The notes beneath the pieces are model-generated. The model made no database searches. It was not told where the DNA came from and saw nothing but the letters and a program-made list of their open reading frames with translations. Shown here one piece after another: positions 1 through 6,824 of a DNA stretch of 23,749 nt. The first letter of the stretch is position 1. The number at the start of each line of letters is the position of its first letter. The stretch is from a virus, in the IMG/VR virus record IMGVR_UViG_3300046459_000159, positions 1-23,749 of that record; one strand, written 5' to 3'. A program made the position numbers and the translations under genes.

Positions 1-2308
1 GGACGCCCTGGATGATGCCGTCGATGATCGCCTTGCCGATCTGCAGGAACCGGGATCCGATGCCCTTGACGGCACTCCATGCGGCGTTGAGGCCGCTGGT
101 GATCGACCTCTTGATGTTGCCGACCGTGGTGGTGATGCTGCGCCACGCCGCCACGATCGGGTCGATCATCGCCTGCTTGATGCCGCTCCATGCGGCGCTG
201 GCGATCGACTTGATGGCCATCCAGTTGGCGTGGAGGAAGCCCGAAATGGTGCGCCAGACCGATTGGATCTGGTGCCAGATCGCCATGACGGGGTTGATGA
301 TGGCGATCTGGATGCCGTACCACAGCGCGCCAGCAACGGCCTTGATGCCGTTCCAGGTGGACTGGAGGAGCGACTTGATGCCGTTCCAGGCGGCCTTCGC
401 GACGTTGGTGATCTGGGTGTGGAAGTGGTTCCAGGTCGCGACCAGGATGCCGATCGGCAGTGCGAAGATCAGCAACAGGAGCGGCCACCACTTCCGGAAG
501 AATCCGGTGATGCCGTTCCATACGGCGGCGGTGGTGCGCTCGACCCAGTGCCAGGCGCCCACGATGGGGTCGGCGACCATATGCCAGGCGGACGAGAAGA
601 AGCTCGCCACCGAGTGCCAGGCGCCGATCACCCAGTCGGTGATCGAATGCCAGATACTGGCGGTGCCGTCGGCGACCCAATGCCACGCGGCGACGACTGC
701 GTGGGCGACGGCCAGGCCGATGGTCTTGATGAAGCCCCACACTTGCCGCCAGTGCATAGCCAGCATCACAAGTCCCGCGATGAGCAGGGCAATGCCGATG
801 ACGATCTCGGGAACGCCCGTCGCCCACAGGGCCGCGGCCATGTTCCACAGGGAGACCGTGAAGGCGTAGACGGCCGCCACCAGGAGCGTGCCGATGACAG
901 CAGCCAAGGCCGCCGCGACGTCCTTGTGCTTCTCGAAGAACGTGACGGTCGCGAGAATGACCGGGATCAGCTTCAGGCCGAGGGCGATCGCCACGGTGAC
1001 GATGGCTTCTTTGAGCCGGCTCATCTGCACGTTGAAGCTGGCCTGGGTGGTCTTCCAGCCCTCGACGTTCTTCGAGGCGTGATTGAACGACGCGGAAACC
1101 TTGTCGACCCGATCCTTGAAGCCGGCAGTATTCTCGCCGGTGAGCTGCAGGGTCGTGTTGAGGCCGATGGCGCCACCGGTCATCTTCTTGATGGCCTCGG
1201 TATACGTCTGAGCGGACGGGCCTCCGCGCTTGAGTTCCGCGCTGAACCCGTTCGTCTTGTTCTGCAGGGTCGCATACTGGGTCAGAAGGTTGGCCTGCTC
1301 GGGTGGCAGGGTCTTGAGCTCCTTGCGCCAGTCGCTGAGCGAGACGGAGCCCTTGGAGTAGGAAGTGGCGAGCTTCTGAAGGCTGGGCGGCATCGCCTTG
1401 ACCATGGCGTCCGCGTCACGGGCGGCCTGCTTGGTCTTATTGAACGCGTTGAGCAGCAGCGTCCCGGACGGCCCCATCTTCGACAGGACCGTCTGGGACA
1501 GCAGGTCGAGGGTGCCCGTCAGCCCCCGCTTGCCGAGATGGGTCGATACGTCGATGGAGGACAGGCCGAGGCGCTGCATCTCCTGTACGGCGACGTTGTT
1601 GGGTGCGGCGAGCCCCCGGATGGTGGAGGCGAGTTCCTGGGTGGCCTCGGCTGCGCTGGTGCCGTGCTGGGACAGCGTGGCGATGGCGCCGCCGACCTCA
1701 CCGAACGAGATCTTGTTCGCGGAGGCGATGGGGATGACCGTGGACAGAGCGCCCGCGAACTCCTGCATCGTCATCTTGCCCTCGCCGGCCGCGGTCTTGA
1801 GGGCGTTCATGACCCGCACGGAGTCGGTGGCCTTGAGGTGGTAGGAGGCCATGACGGACGTCATGGCGTTGGTGACGTCCTTGAGGTCGGCGCCTTCCTC
1901 GCGGGCTCCCTGTGCGGCGGCGCGCAGCACCTTCAGGCCGTCTCCGGCGCGGTATCCGGCCTTCTCGACCTGGTACATGCCCTCAGAGAGCACATCAGTG
2001 GAGGTGCCGGTCTGGCGGGCCAGCGACAGGACGCCGCTGGAGACCATCTTGAGGTTCTTCGTGGACTCGCCGCAGGCGGTGACCAGCAGGTTCATCTTCT
2101 GCTGGAAGTCGCCCGCCGCCTTGACTCCGTAGGCGAGGAATGCGGCGCCGACCAGGACGGTGGCTCCGCCGAGCTTGGTCATGGCGGCGCGAGCCCCGCC
2201 CATGCTGGCGGTGAACGACTCGCCTTCCGTGGTCGCTCGGCGCATCCCCATTGTGAACGGCGCGGTCTCGGCTCGGAGCCGGACGAATAGGTCGGCGACG
2301 TCAGCCAT
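1..2308 (-). CDS. Tape measure protein (partial, C-terminus beyond the window)
   Basis: This protein sets tail length and lies inside the tail tube until DNA ejection. The frame opens at ATG 2306-2308, preceded by AGGGGG at about five bases, and stays open for 769 codons to the left edge, so the C-terminus is missing. The N-terminal 400 residues are Ala/Thr/Ser/Gly-rich and helical, as in tape measures. Hydrophobic, membrane-like segments lie near residues 468-486, 495-513 and 606-623. The stretch from about residue 535 onward carries tryptophans spaced by exactly 11 residues, a known tape-measure hallmark. It follows the tail chaperones, the usual position for this gene. Its length, hydrophobic segments, repeats and position together make the call firm. 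A C-terminal peptidase or lysozyme domain cannot be excluded because that end is not visible. Confidence 0.93.
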   Translation of the reverse strand, partial: MADVADLFVRLRAETAPFTMGMRRATTEGESFTASMGGARAAMTKLGGATVLVGAAFLAYGVKAAGDFQQKMNLLVTACGESTKNLKMVSSGVLSLARQTGTSTDVLSEGMYQVEKAGYRAGDGLKVLRAAAQGAREEGADLKDVTNAMTSVMASYHLKATDSVRVMNALKTAAGEGKMTMQEFAGALSTVIPIASANKISFGEVGGAIATLSQHGTSAAEATQELASTIRGLAAPNNVAVQEMQRLGLSSIDVSTHLGKRGLTGTLDLLSQTVLSKMGPSGTLLLNAFNKTKQAARDADAMVKAMPPSLQKLATSYSKGSVSLSDWRKELKTLPPEQANLLTQYATLQNKTNGFSAELKRGGPSAQTYTEAIKKMTGGAIGLNTTLQLTGENTAGFKDRVDKVSASFNHASKNVEGWKTTQASFNVQMSRLKEAIVTVAIALGLKLIPVILATVTFFEKHKDVAAALAAVIGTLLVAAVYAFTVSLWNMAAALWATGVPEIVIGIALLIAGLVMLAMHWRQVWGFIKTIGLAVAHAVVAAWHWVADGTASIWHSITDWVIGAWHSVASFFSSAWHMVADPIVGAWHWVERTTAAVWNGITGFFRKWWPLLLLIFALPIGILVATWNHFHTQITNVAKAAWNGIKSLLQSTWNGIKAVAGALWYGIQIAIINPVMAIWHQIQSVWRTISGFLHANWMAIKSIASAAWSGIKQAMIDPIVAAWRSITTTVGNIKRSITSGLNAAWSAVKGIGSRFLQIGKAIIDGIIQGV
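518..685 (-). repeat. 33-base / 11-residue tryptophan repeat in the tape measure gene
   Basis: Six Trp codons (read as cca on the plus strand) start at 518, 551, 584, 617, 650 and 683, exactly 33 bases apart. Downstream toward position 100 the spacing continues mostly as 11 residues with occasional 15 (11+4), around A-W-x-G-I-K units. An 11-residue spacing fits a helix repeat along the tail axis. It is protein-level periodicity rather than a conserved DNA repeat. Confidence 0.85.
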
Positions 2309-2312
2309 GGAA

Positions 2313-2338
2313 GCCCCCTCGGTTCTTGGAGCGGGGGC
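2313..2338 (-). promoter_or_regulatory. Stem-loop covering the tape measure ribosome-binding site
   Basis: On the minus strand GCCCCC (2338-2333) can pair with GGGGGC (2318-2313), leaving a 14-base loop. The second arm contains the AGGGGG ribosome site of the tape measure gene. The stem would hide that site, so it could lower tape measure translation. The pairing is seen in the sequence; the regulatory role is inferred. Confidence 0.4.
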
Positions 2339-2371
2339 GTTGAAGTCCAGGAGAGGGATGGCTCGGGGCGA

Positions 2372-2830
2372 TTACCTCGCGCGCCAGCCGGGGCGGAATA
2401 CCCGCTGGTACAGGGCTGGCGCGACGTGGGTGATGCCGAAGCGGTAGGCGGGCACCAGGAACGGGTACGTGGCCCCGTTGCGGAGGCCCTCTTTCTCCAG
2501 GATCAGGCCGTAGCGGTTGGCTGGCGTGCGGCCGTAGGGCGGCGTGAACCCGACTGCGGTACCGACCTTGGTCTCCCAGCCGCCGCCGACGAAGGTGACC
2601 GGCGAATGGGTGATGGATCGGCGCAGCGTTCCGGAGATGACCGCCGGGCCGGTGCCTGGCCGCGCGGGGGTGGGGGTGCCGCGCCGGTGCGCGCCGACGG
2701 AGGCATTGATCTTGGCCTGGCGTTCGATGGCGTTGGCCAGTTGGGTCAGGAAGGTGCGGGACTTTGCCTGGCCTTCCCGTTCGATCTCGCTGAAGATGCG
2801 CGTGAACACGCCCGGCCGGAGTTCTGGCAC
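2372..2830 (-). CDS. HK97 gp10-like tail/neck completion protein
   Basis: A 152-residue protein starting at GTG 2828-2830, with TGAGG just upstream and only four bases after the stop of the tail chaperone frame. Residues 1-45 form a charged helix. A disordered Pro/Arg/Thr stretch (about 46-62) follows, then V-I-S-G-T-L-R-R-S-I and a beta-rich half ending Y-P-F-L-V-P-A-Y. The 'S-G-x-L-R-x-S-I' element after a long helix, followed by a P-F-L-x-P-A-type end, is typical of the HK97 gp10 family, which caps the tail or joins it to the head. In most siphoviruses that gene sits between the connectors and the tail tube gene, so its place next to the tape measure gene is unusual. It could instead be a minor tail protein of the same fold. 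Confidence 0.55.
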   Translation of the reverse strand: MPELRPGVFTRIFSEIEREGQAKSRTFLTQLANAIERQAKINASVGAHRRGTPTPARPGTGPAVISGTLRRSITHSPVTFVGGGWETKVGTAVGFTPPYGRTPANRYGLILEKEGLRNGATYPFLVPAYRFGITHVAPALYQRVFRPGWRAR

Positions 2831-2834
2831 ATCC

Positions 2835-3116
2835 TCACCCCGCCCCCTGGCGCCTGGCCTTGCGTTCGGCGCGCTCGGCTTCGCGTTCCTCGTGGGTGCC
2901 GATCATGCCGAGGAAGTCGAGGGCGTAGCGGCGCACGTAAGCGGGGGTCTGCTGGAGTTCATCCCACGACCAGTGCATGCGTCGCATGAGGATGAAGTCG
3001 GCCCACTCGGCGGGCGCCCCGTCGCCACCCCATGTGCCCTCGATGATGGCTTCGACGGGCAGGAGGACGTCCTCGTAGTAGGGGCTGCCGGGCCCTACTG
3101 AGGGTCCACGACGCGC
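2835..3116 (-). CDS. Tail assembly chaperone, downstream frame (gpT-like part, made by frameshift)
   Basis: After the upstream chaperone stops at 3095, the -1 frame is open from 3116 down to TGA 2835-2837. It encodes an acidic N-terminal part (P-Y-Y-E-D-V-L-L-P), an acidic stretch and then a motif around W-S-W-D-E-L-Q-Q-T-P-A-Y-V, followed by a charged helix. That W-x-x-D-x-x-x-x-P-x-x-V pattern is characteristic of the C-terminal domain of siphovirus tail chaperones (lambda gpG-T type). The frame has no ATG, GTG or TTG near its beginning, so it is most likely translated as a fusion to the upstream protein after slippage between 3098 and 3116. The stop lies four bases before the next gene. 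The exact slip site is not obvious. The coordinates given are the limits of the open frame, not a true start. Confidence 0.65.
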   Translation of the reverse strand, partial: ARRGPSVGPGSPYYEDVLLPVEAIIEGTWGGDGAPAEWADFILMRRMHWSWDELQQTPAYVRRYALDFLGMIGTHEEREAERAERKARRQGAG

Positions 3117-3499
3117 TCAAGCTCCGCCATGATGCGCTTGATGATGACCATGGGGAGGCGGCCGATGTTCTCGATGGTGATGGCGCCCAGGCGCGGCTGT
3201 TGGCCGCCGCCGAGGGACTCGAAGAGCGCGACCGGATCGGCGTCCTCGGCAATGTCCGGCGTGTCGCCGCCGCTGAATGCCTCGTAGACCTTCCAGGCGA
3301 CGATGATGCGGGCGAACACCGCGTACATGGCTTCGTTGGCGCCCTGCGGGTCGACCGGCTGCCCCTTGTCGTCGAGGGGCACATCCTCCGGGGTGATCTC
3401 CTTGGGCGGCAGGAGCTGCGGGTTCTTCATGAGGATCGAGCAGTCGTCCCCCAGTTCGGGGAACTGGAGCAGGACATACGGCTGACTGTAGCCCGACAT
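3095..3499 (-). CDS. Tail assembly chaperone (gpG-like)
   Basis: A 134-residue acidic protein. ATG 3497-3499 is chosen because AAGGAG lies upstream (about nine bases away); an in-frame start 18 bases earlier has no ribosome site. It opens with Y-x-Q-P-Y-V-L-L-Q-F-P-E-L and has a helical C-terminal half ending I-I-K-R-I-M-A-E-L-E-R. It lies between the tail tube and tape measure genes and is followed by an overlapping -1 frame, which is the standard arrangement of the chaperones that coat the tape measure during tail assembly. Family membership rests mainly on size, position and the overlapping frame, because these proteins diverge quickly. The leader contains a strong stem-loop. Confidence 0.65.
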   Translation of the reverse strand: MSGYSQPYVLLQFPELGDDCSILMKNPQLLPPKEITPEDVPLDDKGQPVDPQGANEAMYAVFARIIVAWKVYEAFSGGDTPDIAEDADPVALFESLGGGQQPRLGAITIENIGRLPMVIIKRIMAELERVVDPQ

Positions 3500-3520
3500 G
3501 GATGGTTCTCCTTGCAATGC

Positions 3521-3584
3521 GAGGGCGTTGAGGGCGTGAACCCCGGCCGTGTCGCGACGCCCTCACGCGCGGGCACGGCCGGGG
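3521..3584 (-). promoter_or_regulatory. Strong stem-loop, possible pseudoknot, in the tail chaperone leader
   Basis: On the minus strand CCCCGGCCGTG (3584-3574) pairs perfectly over 11 bases with CACGGCCGGGG (3551-3541) around a 22-base loop. The loop holds GAGGGCGT (3564-3557), which is complementary to ACGCCCTC found twice just downstream (3537-3530 and 3528-3521). Loop-to-downstream pairing would make an H-type pseudoknot ending about 20 bases before the chaperone start codon. There is no U-tract, so a simple intrinsic terminator is less likely than a translational or attenuation element. Confidence 0.5.
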
Positions 3585-3594
3585 AGTAGAACGG

Positions 3595-3786
3595 CTACAG
3601 GAGTGGTTCGCCAGTCAGGAGGTCGTGACCTCTGGTCCGGTACCAGGCGCCGAGCGCCGCACTGACGACATCGCTGACTTCCGCGTAGACGTCGTCGGCG
3701 TACATCTGCACGCCGTCCTTGAACGGCAGGTGCTCTGGTTTGTTCACGGTGAAGCTGACCGTCAGTTGCCGGAGTTCGCGGCTCAT
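3595..3786 (-). CDS. Small conserved-type phage protein of unknown function
   Basis: A 63-residue protein with no family I recognise. Its ATG (3784-3786) lies one base after the stop of the tail tube gene (TGAGATG), so it is probably translated by coupling with that gene. The sequence has a beta-like start (L-T-V-S-F-T-V-N) followed by a helical, acidic section (Y-A-D-D-V-Y-A-E-V). There is no signal peptide, membrane segment or cysteine. Its position just after the tail tube suggests a tail assembly or tail tip role, but that is only a guess. The strong stem-loop begins 11 bases after its stop, so expression may drop after this gene. Confidence 0.65.
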   Translation of the reverse strand: MSRELRQLTVSFTVNKPEHLPFKDGVQMYADDVYAEVSDVVSAALGAWYRTRGHDLLTGEPLL

Positions 3787-3787
3787 C

Positions 3788-4948
3788 TCAGTACGCGGCC
3801 GAAACGAAATTGCGAAGCACGGCCTGCACGGATCCGGAGTCGGTGGCGTTGTACACGCCGTTGACTTCGAAGTCGGCGGTTACGTAGGTGCCGGACACGT
3901 CGGGCTTGCCCTTCGACCAGCCACCCTGAGTGGTGGTGATCGTCAGCGAGGCGCCGCCCGCGTCGACTCCCGCACCGACGGGCTGGACCAGGGCCATGCT
4001 GGTCGGGTTGCCCTGCAGGGCCTGCAGGTACAGGTTGTAGTCGGCGTCAGACTCGTAGATCGCCTTGTACGTGATGTCCGCGTCCAGGACGCCCGTGAAC
4101 ACCTCGCGCGGCTGCTGGCTGCCGTTGGAGGCGTGGATGGCCTCGCCCGGCCGCTTGAGCGCCAGGTCGTAGGACAGGCCGCGGGTGCTGGTGGCGCCCG
4201 CGTTGGTCATGGCGAGCTGCCAGCCGAGGAACGGTGGCGGCTCGGAGAACGTGGGGGTGGCGGTCTGGACGGCGCCGATCCACCCGATGTACTTGGCGCC
4301 GATAGTGCAGATGCCCTTGGGGTCCACCTTGATGGCGACGTCGGTCAGCATGCAGCCGGGGTAGCCCCACGCCTCGAACCCGTTGTGCTGGGTGAGGGAG
4401 TACGTGGGCTTGACGGTGGCCGCGGACTGCTTGAACGTGTGCGTGGTCTGGCTGACCACGGCCATGCTGATCAGGTGGGTGAAGGTCAGGCCACCCACCG
4501 GCGTGGTGATGGGGATGGTGTACGGGCCTGCTCCGGTCGGGGTTCCGGTGACGGCGTACTCGACCTTCGACCCGGTATCGATCATGATGGTGGACGCGGC
4601 TGGGATGCTCGCCGTCGTCGAGATCGAGGTGGCGCCAGTGGAGGAAACCGCAGCGGCCAGCGTCGTGGACACGCCCGCCGTGACGGTGTCGGGGCCGATG
4701 ATGCGCAGCGCGTACCCGACGGAGTCCGGGTAGGCGTTGAACTCCAGGTCGACGGTGGAGTCGCCGGCGCCCTGGTACAGGCCCTGCAGGTTGGAGTCGT
4801 TGTTGCGGTACGACTCATCGCGCAGCGGGTCGTAGCCGATCTCGAAGTCCAGCTTCGTGCACGGCAGGTAGTAGGTGGGGGTGAGCCACGTCCCCTGGGT
4901 GACTTCCTTGGCCAGGCCCACATATGCGAGCCGTCCCAGCAGGGTCAT
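3788..4948 (-). CDS. Major tail (tube) protein
   Basis: A 386-residue protein that forms the stacked rings of the tail tube. The start at ATG 4946-4948 has an excellent AAGGAGGTGA site and overlaps the previous stop by ATGA. The N-terminal part (L-A-Y-V-G-L-A-K-E-x-T-Q-G-T) and the core with T-x-D-L-E-F-N and V-L-D-A-D-I-T-Y-K are typical of actinophage tube proteins. Residues about 86-178 are rich in Thr, Ser, Ala and Gly, look like an Ig-like beta insertion, and would project from the tube. The C-terminal section returns to tube-like strands (Y-V-T-A-D-F-E-V-N-G-V-Y). Its place after the tail completion genes and before the chaperones supports the call. The strong ribosome site fits a protein made in many copies. 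Confidence 0.8.
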   Translation of the reverse strand: MTLLGRLAYVGLAKEVTQGTWLTPTYYLPCTKLDFEIGYDPLRDESYRNNDSNLQGLYQGAGDSTVDLEFNAYPDSVGYALRIIGPDTVTAGVSTTLAAAVSSTGATSISTTASIPAASTIMIDTGSKVEYAVTGTPTGAGPYTIPITTPVGGLTFTHLISMAVVSQTTHTFKQSAATVKPTYSLTQHNGFEAWGYPGCMLTDVAIKVDPKGICTIGAKYIGWIGAVQTATPTFSEPPPFLGWQLAMTNAGATSTRGLSYDLALKRPGEAIHASNGSQQPREVFTGVLDADITYKAIYESDADYNLYLQALQGNPTSMALVQPVGAGVDAGGASLTITTTQGGWSKGKPDVSGTYVTADFEVNGVYNATDSGSVQAVLRNFVSAAY

Positions 4949-5199
4949 CGCGGCTCACCTCCTTCGGTGTCCGCCGCGGTCGCCCGCCGGGTCTTGGTGG
5001 TGGTCTTGGGCTGCAGCGCCTCGTCGGCGGCAGGCTGCTCGGGTTCGTCCCTGACGGCGGTCCAGCCGTCGAGGAGCACGGGGTGTTCGTGGACCTCGCC
5101 GACCTCGACCCGGACGGGCGGCTCACTGGCGAAGGTCCAGGCACTGCCCGTGGTGTTGCGTTGACGGACGGGCGGCTGTTCGGTGGGGTCGGGGCTCAC
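4945..5199 (-). CDS. Small acidic/basic-tailed protein before the tail tube gene
   Basis: An 84-residue protein starting at GTG 5197-5199 with AGGAG upstream and ending in an ATGA overlap with the tail tube gene. I do not recognise a family. The middle is acidic (V-E-V-G-E-V-H-E-H) with a W-T-A-V-R-D-E-P patch. The last 20 residues are a basic, Thr/Ala-rich tail (K-T-T-T-K-T-R-R-A-T). The same plan, acidic body plus Lys/Thr/Ala tail, is seen in the 102-residue protein at 6455-6763. A role in tail assembly or as a translated leader for the tube gene is possible. Its direct coupling to the tube protein is the only firm clue. Confidence 0.6.
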   Translation of the reverse strand: MSPDPTEQPPVRQRNTTGSAWTFASEPPVRVEVGEVHEHPVLLDGWTAVRDEPEQPAADEALQPKTTTKTRRATAADTEGGEPR

Positions 5200-5218
5200 G
5201 AGGACTCCTGCGACAGGA

Positions 5219-5243
5219 ACGGGGGCATGGGAAAGGCCCCCGT
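5219..5243 (-). promoter_or_regulatory. GC-rich stem-loop upstream of the 4945-5199 gene
   Basis: The arms acgggggc (5219-5226) and gcccccgt (5236-5243) pair perfectly over eight bases with a nine-base loop, in the 78-base gap between the tail completion gene and the tail tube pair. No U-tract follows in either direction, so it may act as an attenuator or an mRNA end-stabiliser rather than a full terminator. Confidence 0.4.
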
Positions 5244-5277
5244 GAGACGGGAGCCGAACGAGGGGGGATAGGCAGAG

Positions 5278-5769
5278 TCAGGACGTGTAGTCCTGGTCGT
5301 CCGCTACGTAGGTGATGACCGCAGTCAGGTCCGCGCGGTCCTTCGTGGACTGCTCGGGGTCGGCAAAGTCCACGGCGATGTCCGCTGGGTTCTCGGCTAC
5401 CGACATGAACCGTGCGCCGTGTGTCTTGTCGAGGAATAGGCCCGCGACGCGCTGCACGACCAGGTCGACGGCGGTGTCGAACGCGGCCTGCACCGACTCA
5501 GCGTCACCGGTCTGCGAGGTCTGCGGCCACGACAGGCGCAGCATGAACGTGTGGTGGTTGATCTTCCGGTTGAAGCCGAACCGCTCCACCCGCAGGTTGC
5601 TCCGCAATACGTACAGCGCCCGCTTGCGCTGTGCCGGAGTGCGCGGGAGGTAGGCATGCACCACATCGAACGGGCCGCCATAGGCTGCCAAGAGCCCAGG
5701 CAGGCCATCCGTAGCGTCGAAGCCAGCCAGCCATTCCGCCTCTCGGGCGACCGCATCCGCTGTGCTCAA
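5278..5769 (-). CDS. Tail terminator / minor tail completion protein (probable)
   Basis: A 163-residue protein. The only plausible in-frame start is TTG 5767-5769, because the next codon but one upstream is a stop. A GGGGGTG ribosome-like stretch lies just ahead. It begins with a helix (A-D-A-V-A-R-E-A-E-W-L-A-G-F), followed by mixed strands including H-H-T-F-M-L-R-L-S-W-P and a C-terminal V-A-E-N-P-A-D-I-A-V-D-F segment. Its size, alpha/beta composition and position, between the head-tail connector and the tail tube, match tail terminator or neck proteins that close the tail before joining to the head. I do not see a diagnostic motif, so the role is inferred from synteny. TTG starts are uncommon, which hints at lower expression. 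Confidence 0.5.
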   Translation of the reverse strand: MSTADAVAREAEWLAGFDATDGLPGLLAAYGGPFDVVHAYLPRTPAQRKRALYVLRSNLRVERFGFNRKINHHTFMLRLSWPQTSQTGDAESVQAAFDTAVDLVVQRVAGLFLDKTHGARFMSVAENPADIAVDFADPEQSTKDRADLTAVITYVADDQDYTS

Positions 5770-5782
5770 CAGTCACCCCCGC

Positions 5783-6451
5783 TCATGTGCGCTGGTAGTT
5801 GCAGAGGATCTTCTCCGCCTGTGCTGCCAGCGCTCCCTGATCGTGGGAGAACTGCGTTCCGGCCGGGTCGATCTCACCCAGCACCAGCGACGCAGCTTGC
5901 AGCTTGCATGCGCGCCCCAAGTCGGCCGGCACGGTCGTGTAGCCGCCGTCGTAATTCACGCGGATCAGCGATCCGACGGGCAGGAAGGTGCCGAGAGTGA
6001 ACCACACGTGCCCCGAGTCGGCTTCGGCACCGATCAGTGACGTCGCGTTCATGACCTGGGATCCGCCATACGACCGCAGGATGGTCACCTGCAGGTTCGC
6101 GTAGGTCCACATGTCGGGGTAACGTCCCGCGAACTCGTTGAGCCACACGTGCCGGACCTGGTCACCGGCTCCGAGCGCGTTGGAGTACGACCGGCCGAGA
6201 GTCCCCTGGAGGTCCATGGGGAGGTTCGCGGCGTCGGTGTACTCGTCGGGGTCAATGCCGGTTGCCCGGTGCGTCTCGGGTAGGCCGGTGAAGGGCGCGA
6301 GTCGTCGCTCGCAGATGCCCTCGCACTGCCGGGTGGCCTCGATCATCAGCTGGTCGAGGGCCTCGGCGCTGTAGTCGCGGACCAGGTCGGCGAACTGCCC
6401 GGTCTGCATGTCCGCCGACGTAGCGAGCGGGACCGGGGAGTCCGCGGCCAT
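5783..6451 (-). CDS. Head-tail connector protein (adaptor-like)
   Basis: A 222-residue protein starting at ATG 6449-6451, with GAGGAG six bases upstream overlapping the previous gene's stop. The N-terminal helices (D-L-V-R-D-Y-S-A-E-A-L-D-Q-L-M-I-E-A-T, then C-E-G-I-C-E-R-R-L) and the later V-N-Y-D-G-G-Y-T-T-V-P-A-D-L motif, followed by a helical end (A-C-K-L-Q-A-A-S-L-V-L), match the plan of adaptor proteins of the gp6/gp15 type. 'Y-x-G-G-Y-x-x-x-P-x-D-L' is a recurrent signature in such connectors. These form a ring under the portal and link it to the neck. Position two genes after the capsid supports this. Confidence 0.65.
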   Translation of the reverse strand: MAADSPVPLATSADMQTGQFADLVRDYSAEALDQLMIEATRQCEGICERRLAPFTGLPETHRATGIDPDEYTDAANLPMDLQGTLGRSYSNALGAGDQVRHVWLNEFAGRYPDMWTYANLQVTILRSYGGSQVMNATSLIGAEADSGHVWFTLGTFLPVGSLIRVNYDGGYTTVPADLGRACKLQAASLVLGEIDPAGTQFSHDQGALAAQAEKILCNYQRT

Positions 6452-6454
6452 CGG

Positions 6455-6763
6455 CTACTCCTCGACGGGTGCGGGCTTGCGGGCGGTCGTCTTGCGGGCC
6501 GCCGTCTTCTTCGCGACAGGCTTGGCGCCCGGCTCGTCGGCCGGTGCGTCCGGGTCGACCTCGGAGAACTCCGGGTCCGGCTCGGGGTCCTGTGCGACCT
6601 CCTCGTCCTCCTCGGCGTCCGGCAGTGCGAGGGTGAAGCCGCCGTCTGCGATGGCGAGGAGTGCCTCGGCTTCCTCGTGCGGCATGTCGACGACCGAGCC
6701 GTCTTCGGGCCAGGAATGGCCGAGCGAGTCGTTGCCCGCCCGGTCCTTGCGGATGAGCGGCAT
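6455..6763 (-). CDS. Small acidic protein with Lys/Ala/Thr tail, downstream of capsid
   Basis: A 102-residue protein with a good start at ATG 6761-6763 (AAAGGAG upstream), ending one codon before the connector start. Residues 1-50 are folded-looking (S-W-P-E-D-G-S-V-V-D-M-P, then a short helix A-E-A-L-L-A-I-A-D-G-G-F). The middle is a run of Asp, Glu and Pro (about 50-80), followed by a histone-like tail with A-K-K-T-A-A-R-K-T-T-A-R-K. Comparable small proteins follow the capsid gene in many actinophages and are usually annotated as hypothetical or head-tail connector. The basic tail might bind DNA or the acidic region of a partner. Function unknown. Confidence 0.65.
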   Translation of the reverse strand: MPLIRKDRAGNDSLGHSWPEDGSVVDMPHEEAEALLAIADGGFTLALPDAEEDEEVAQDPEPDPEFSEVDPDAPADEPGAKPVAKKTAARKTTARKPAPVEE

Positions 6764-6787
6764 GAGCGCTCCTTTCGGCGAAGGGTG

Positions 6788-6819
6788 CGGCGGCGCACGG
6801 TGAGGGCCGGGCGCCGCCG
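6788..6819 (-). promoter_or_regulatory. Stem-loop just after the capsid gene
   Basis: cggcggcgc (6788-6796) and gcgccgccg (6811-6819) pair perfectly over nine bases around a 14-base loop, six bases after the capsid stop codon and before the next ribosome site. There is no U-tract. It could stabilise the capsid message or attenuate transcription into the genes that are needed in fewer copies. Confidence 0.45.
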
Positions 6820-6824
6820 TTGGG

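Noticed and set aside
230-2290. 686-codon plus-strand open frame opposite the tape measure gene
   Set aside because: Low-complexity Gly/Asp/Val/Arg composition, no ribosome site, and exactly antisense to a convincing tape measure. Long antisense frames are expected in GC-rich coding DNA.
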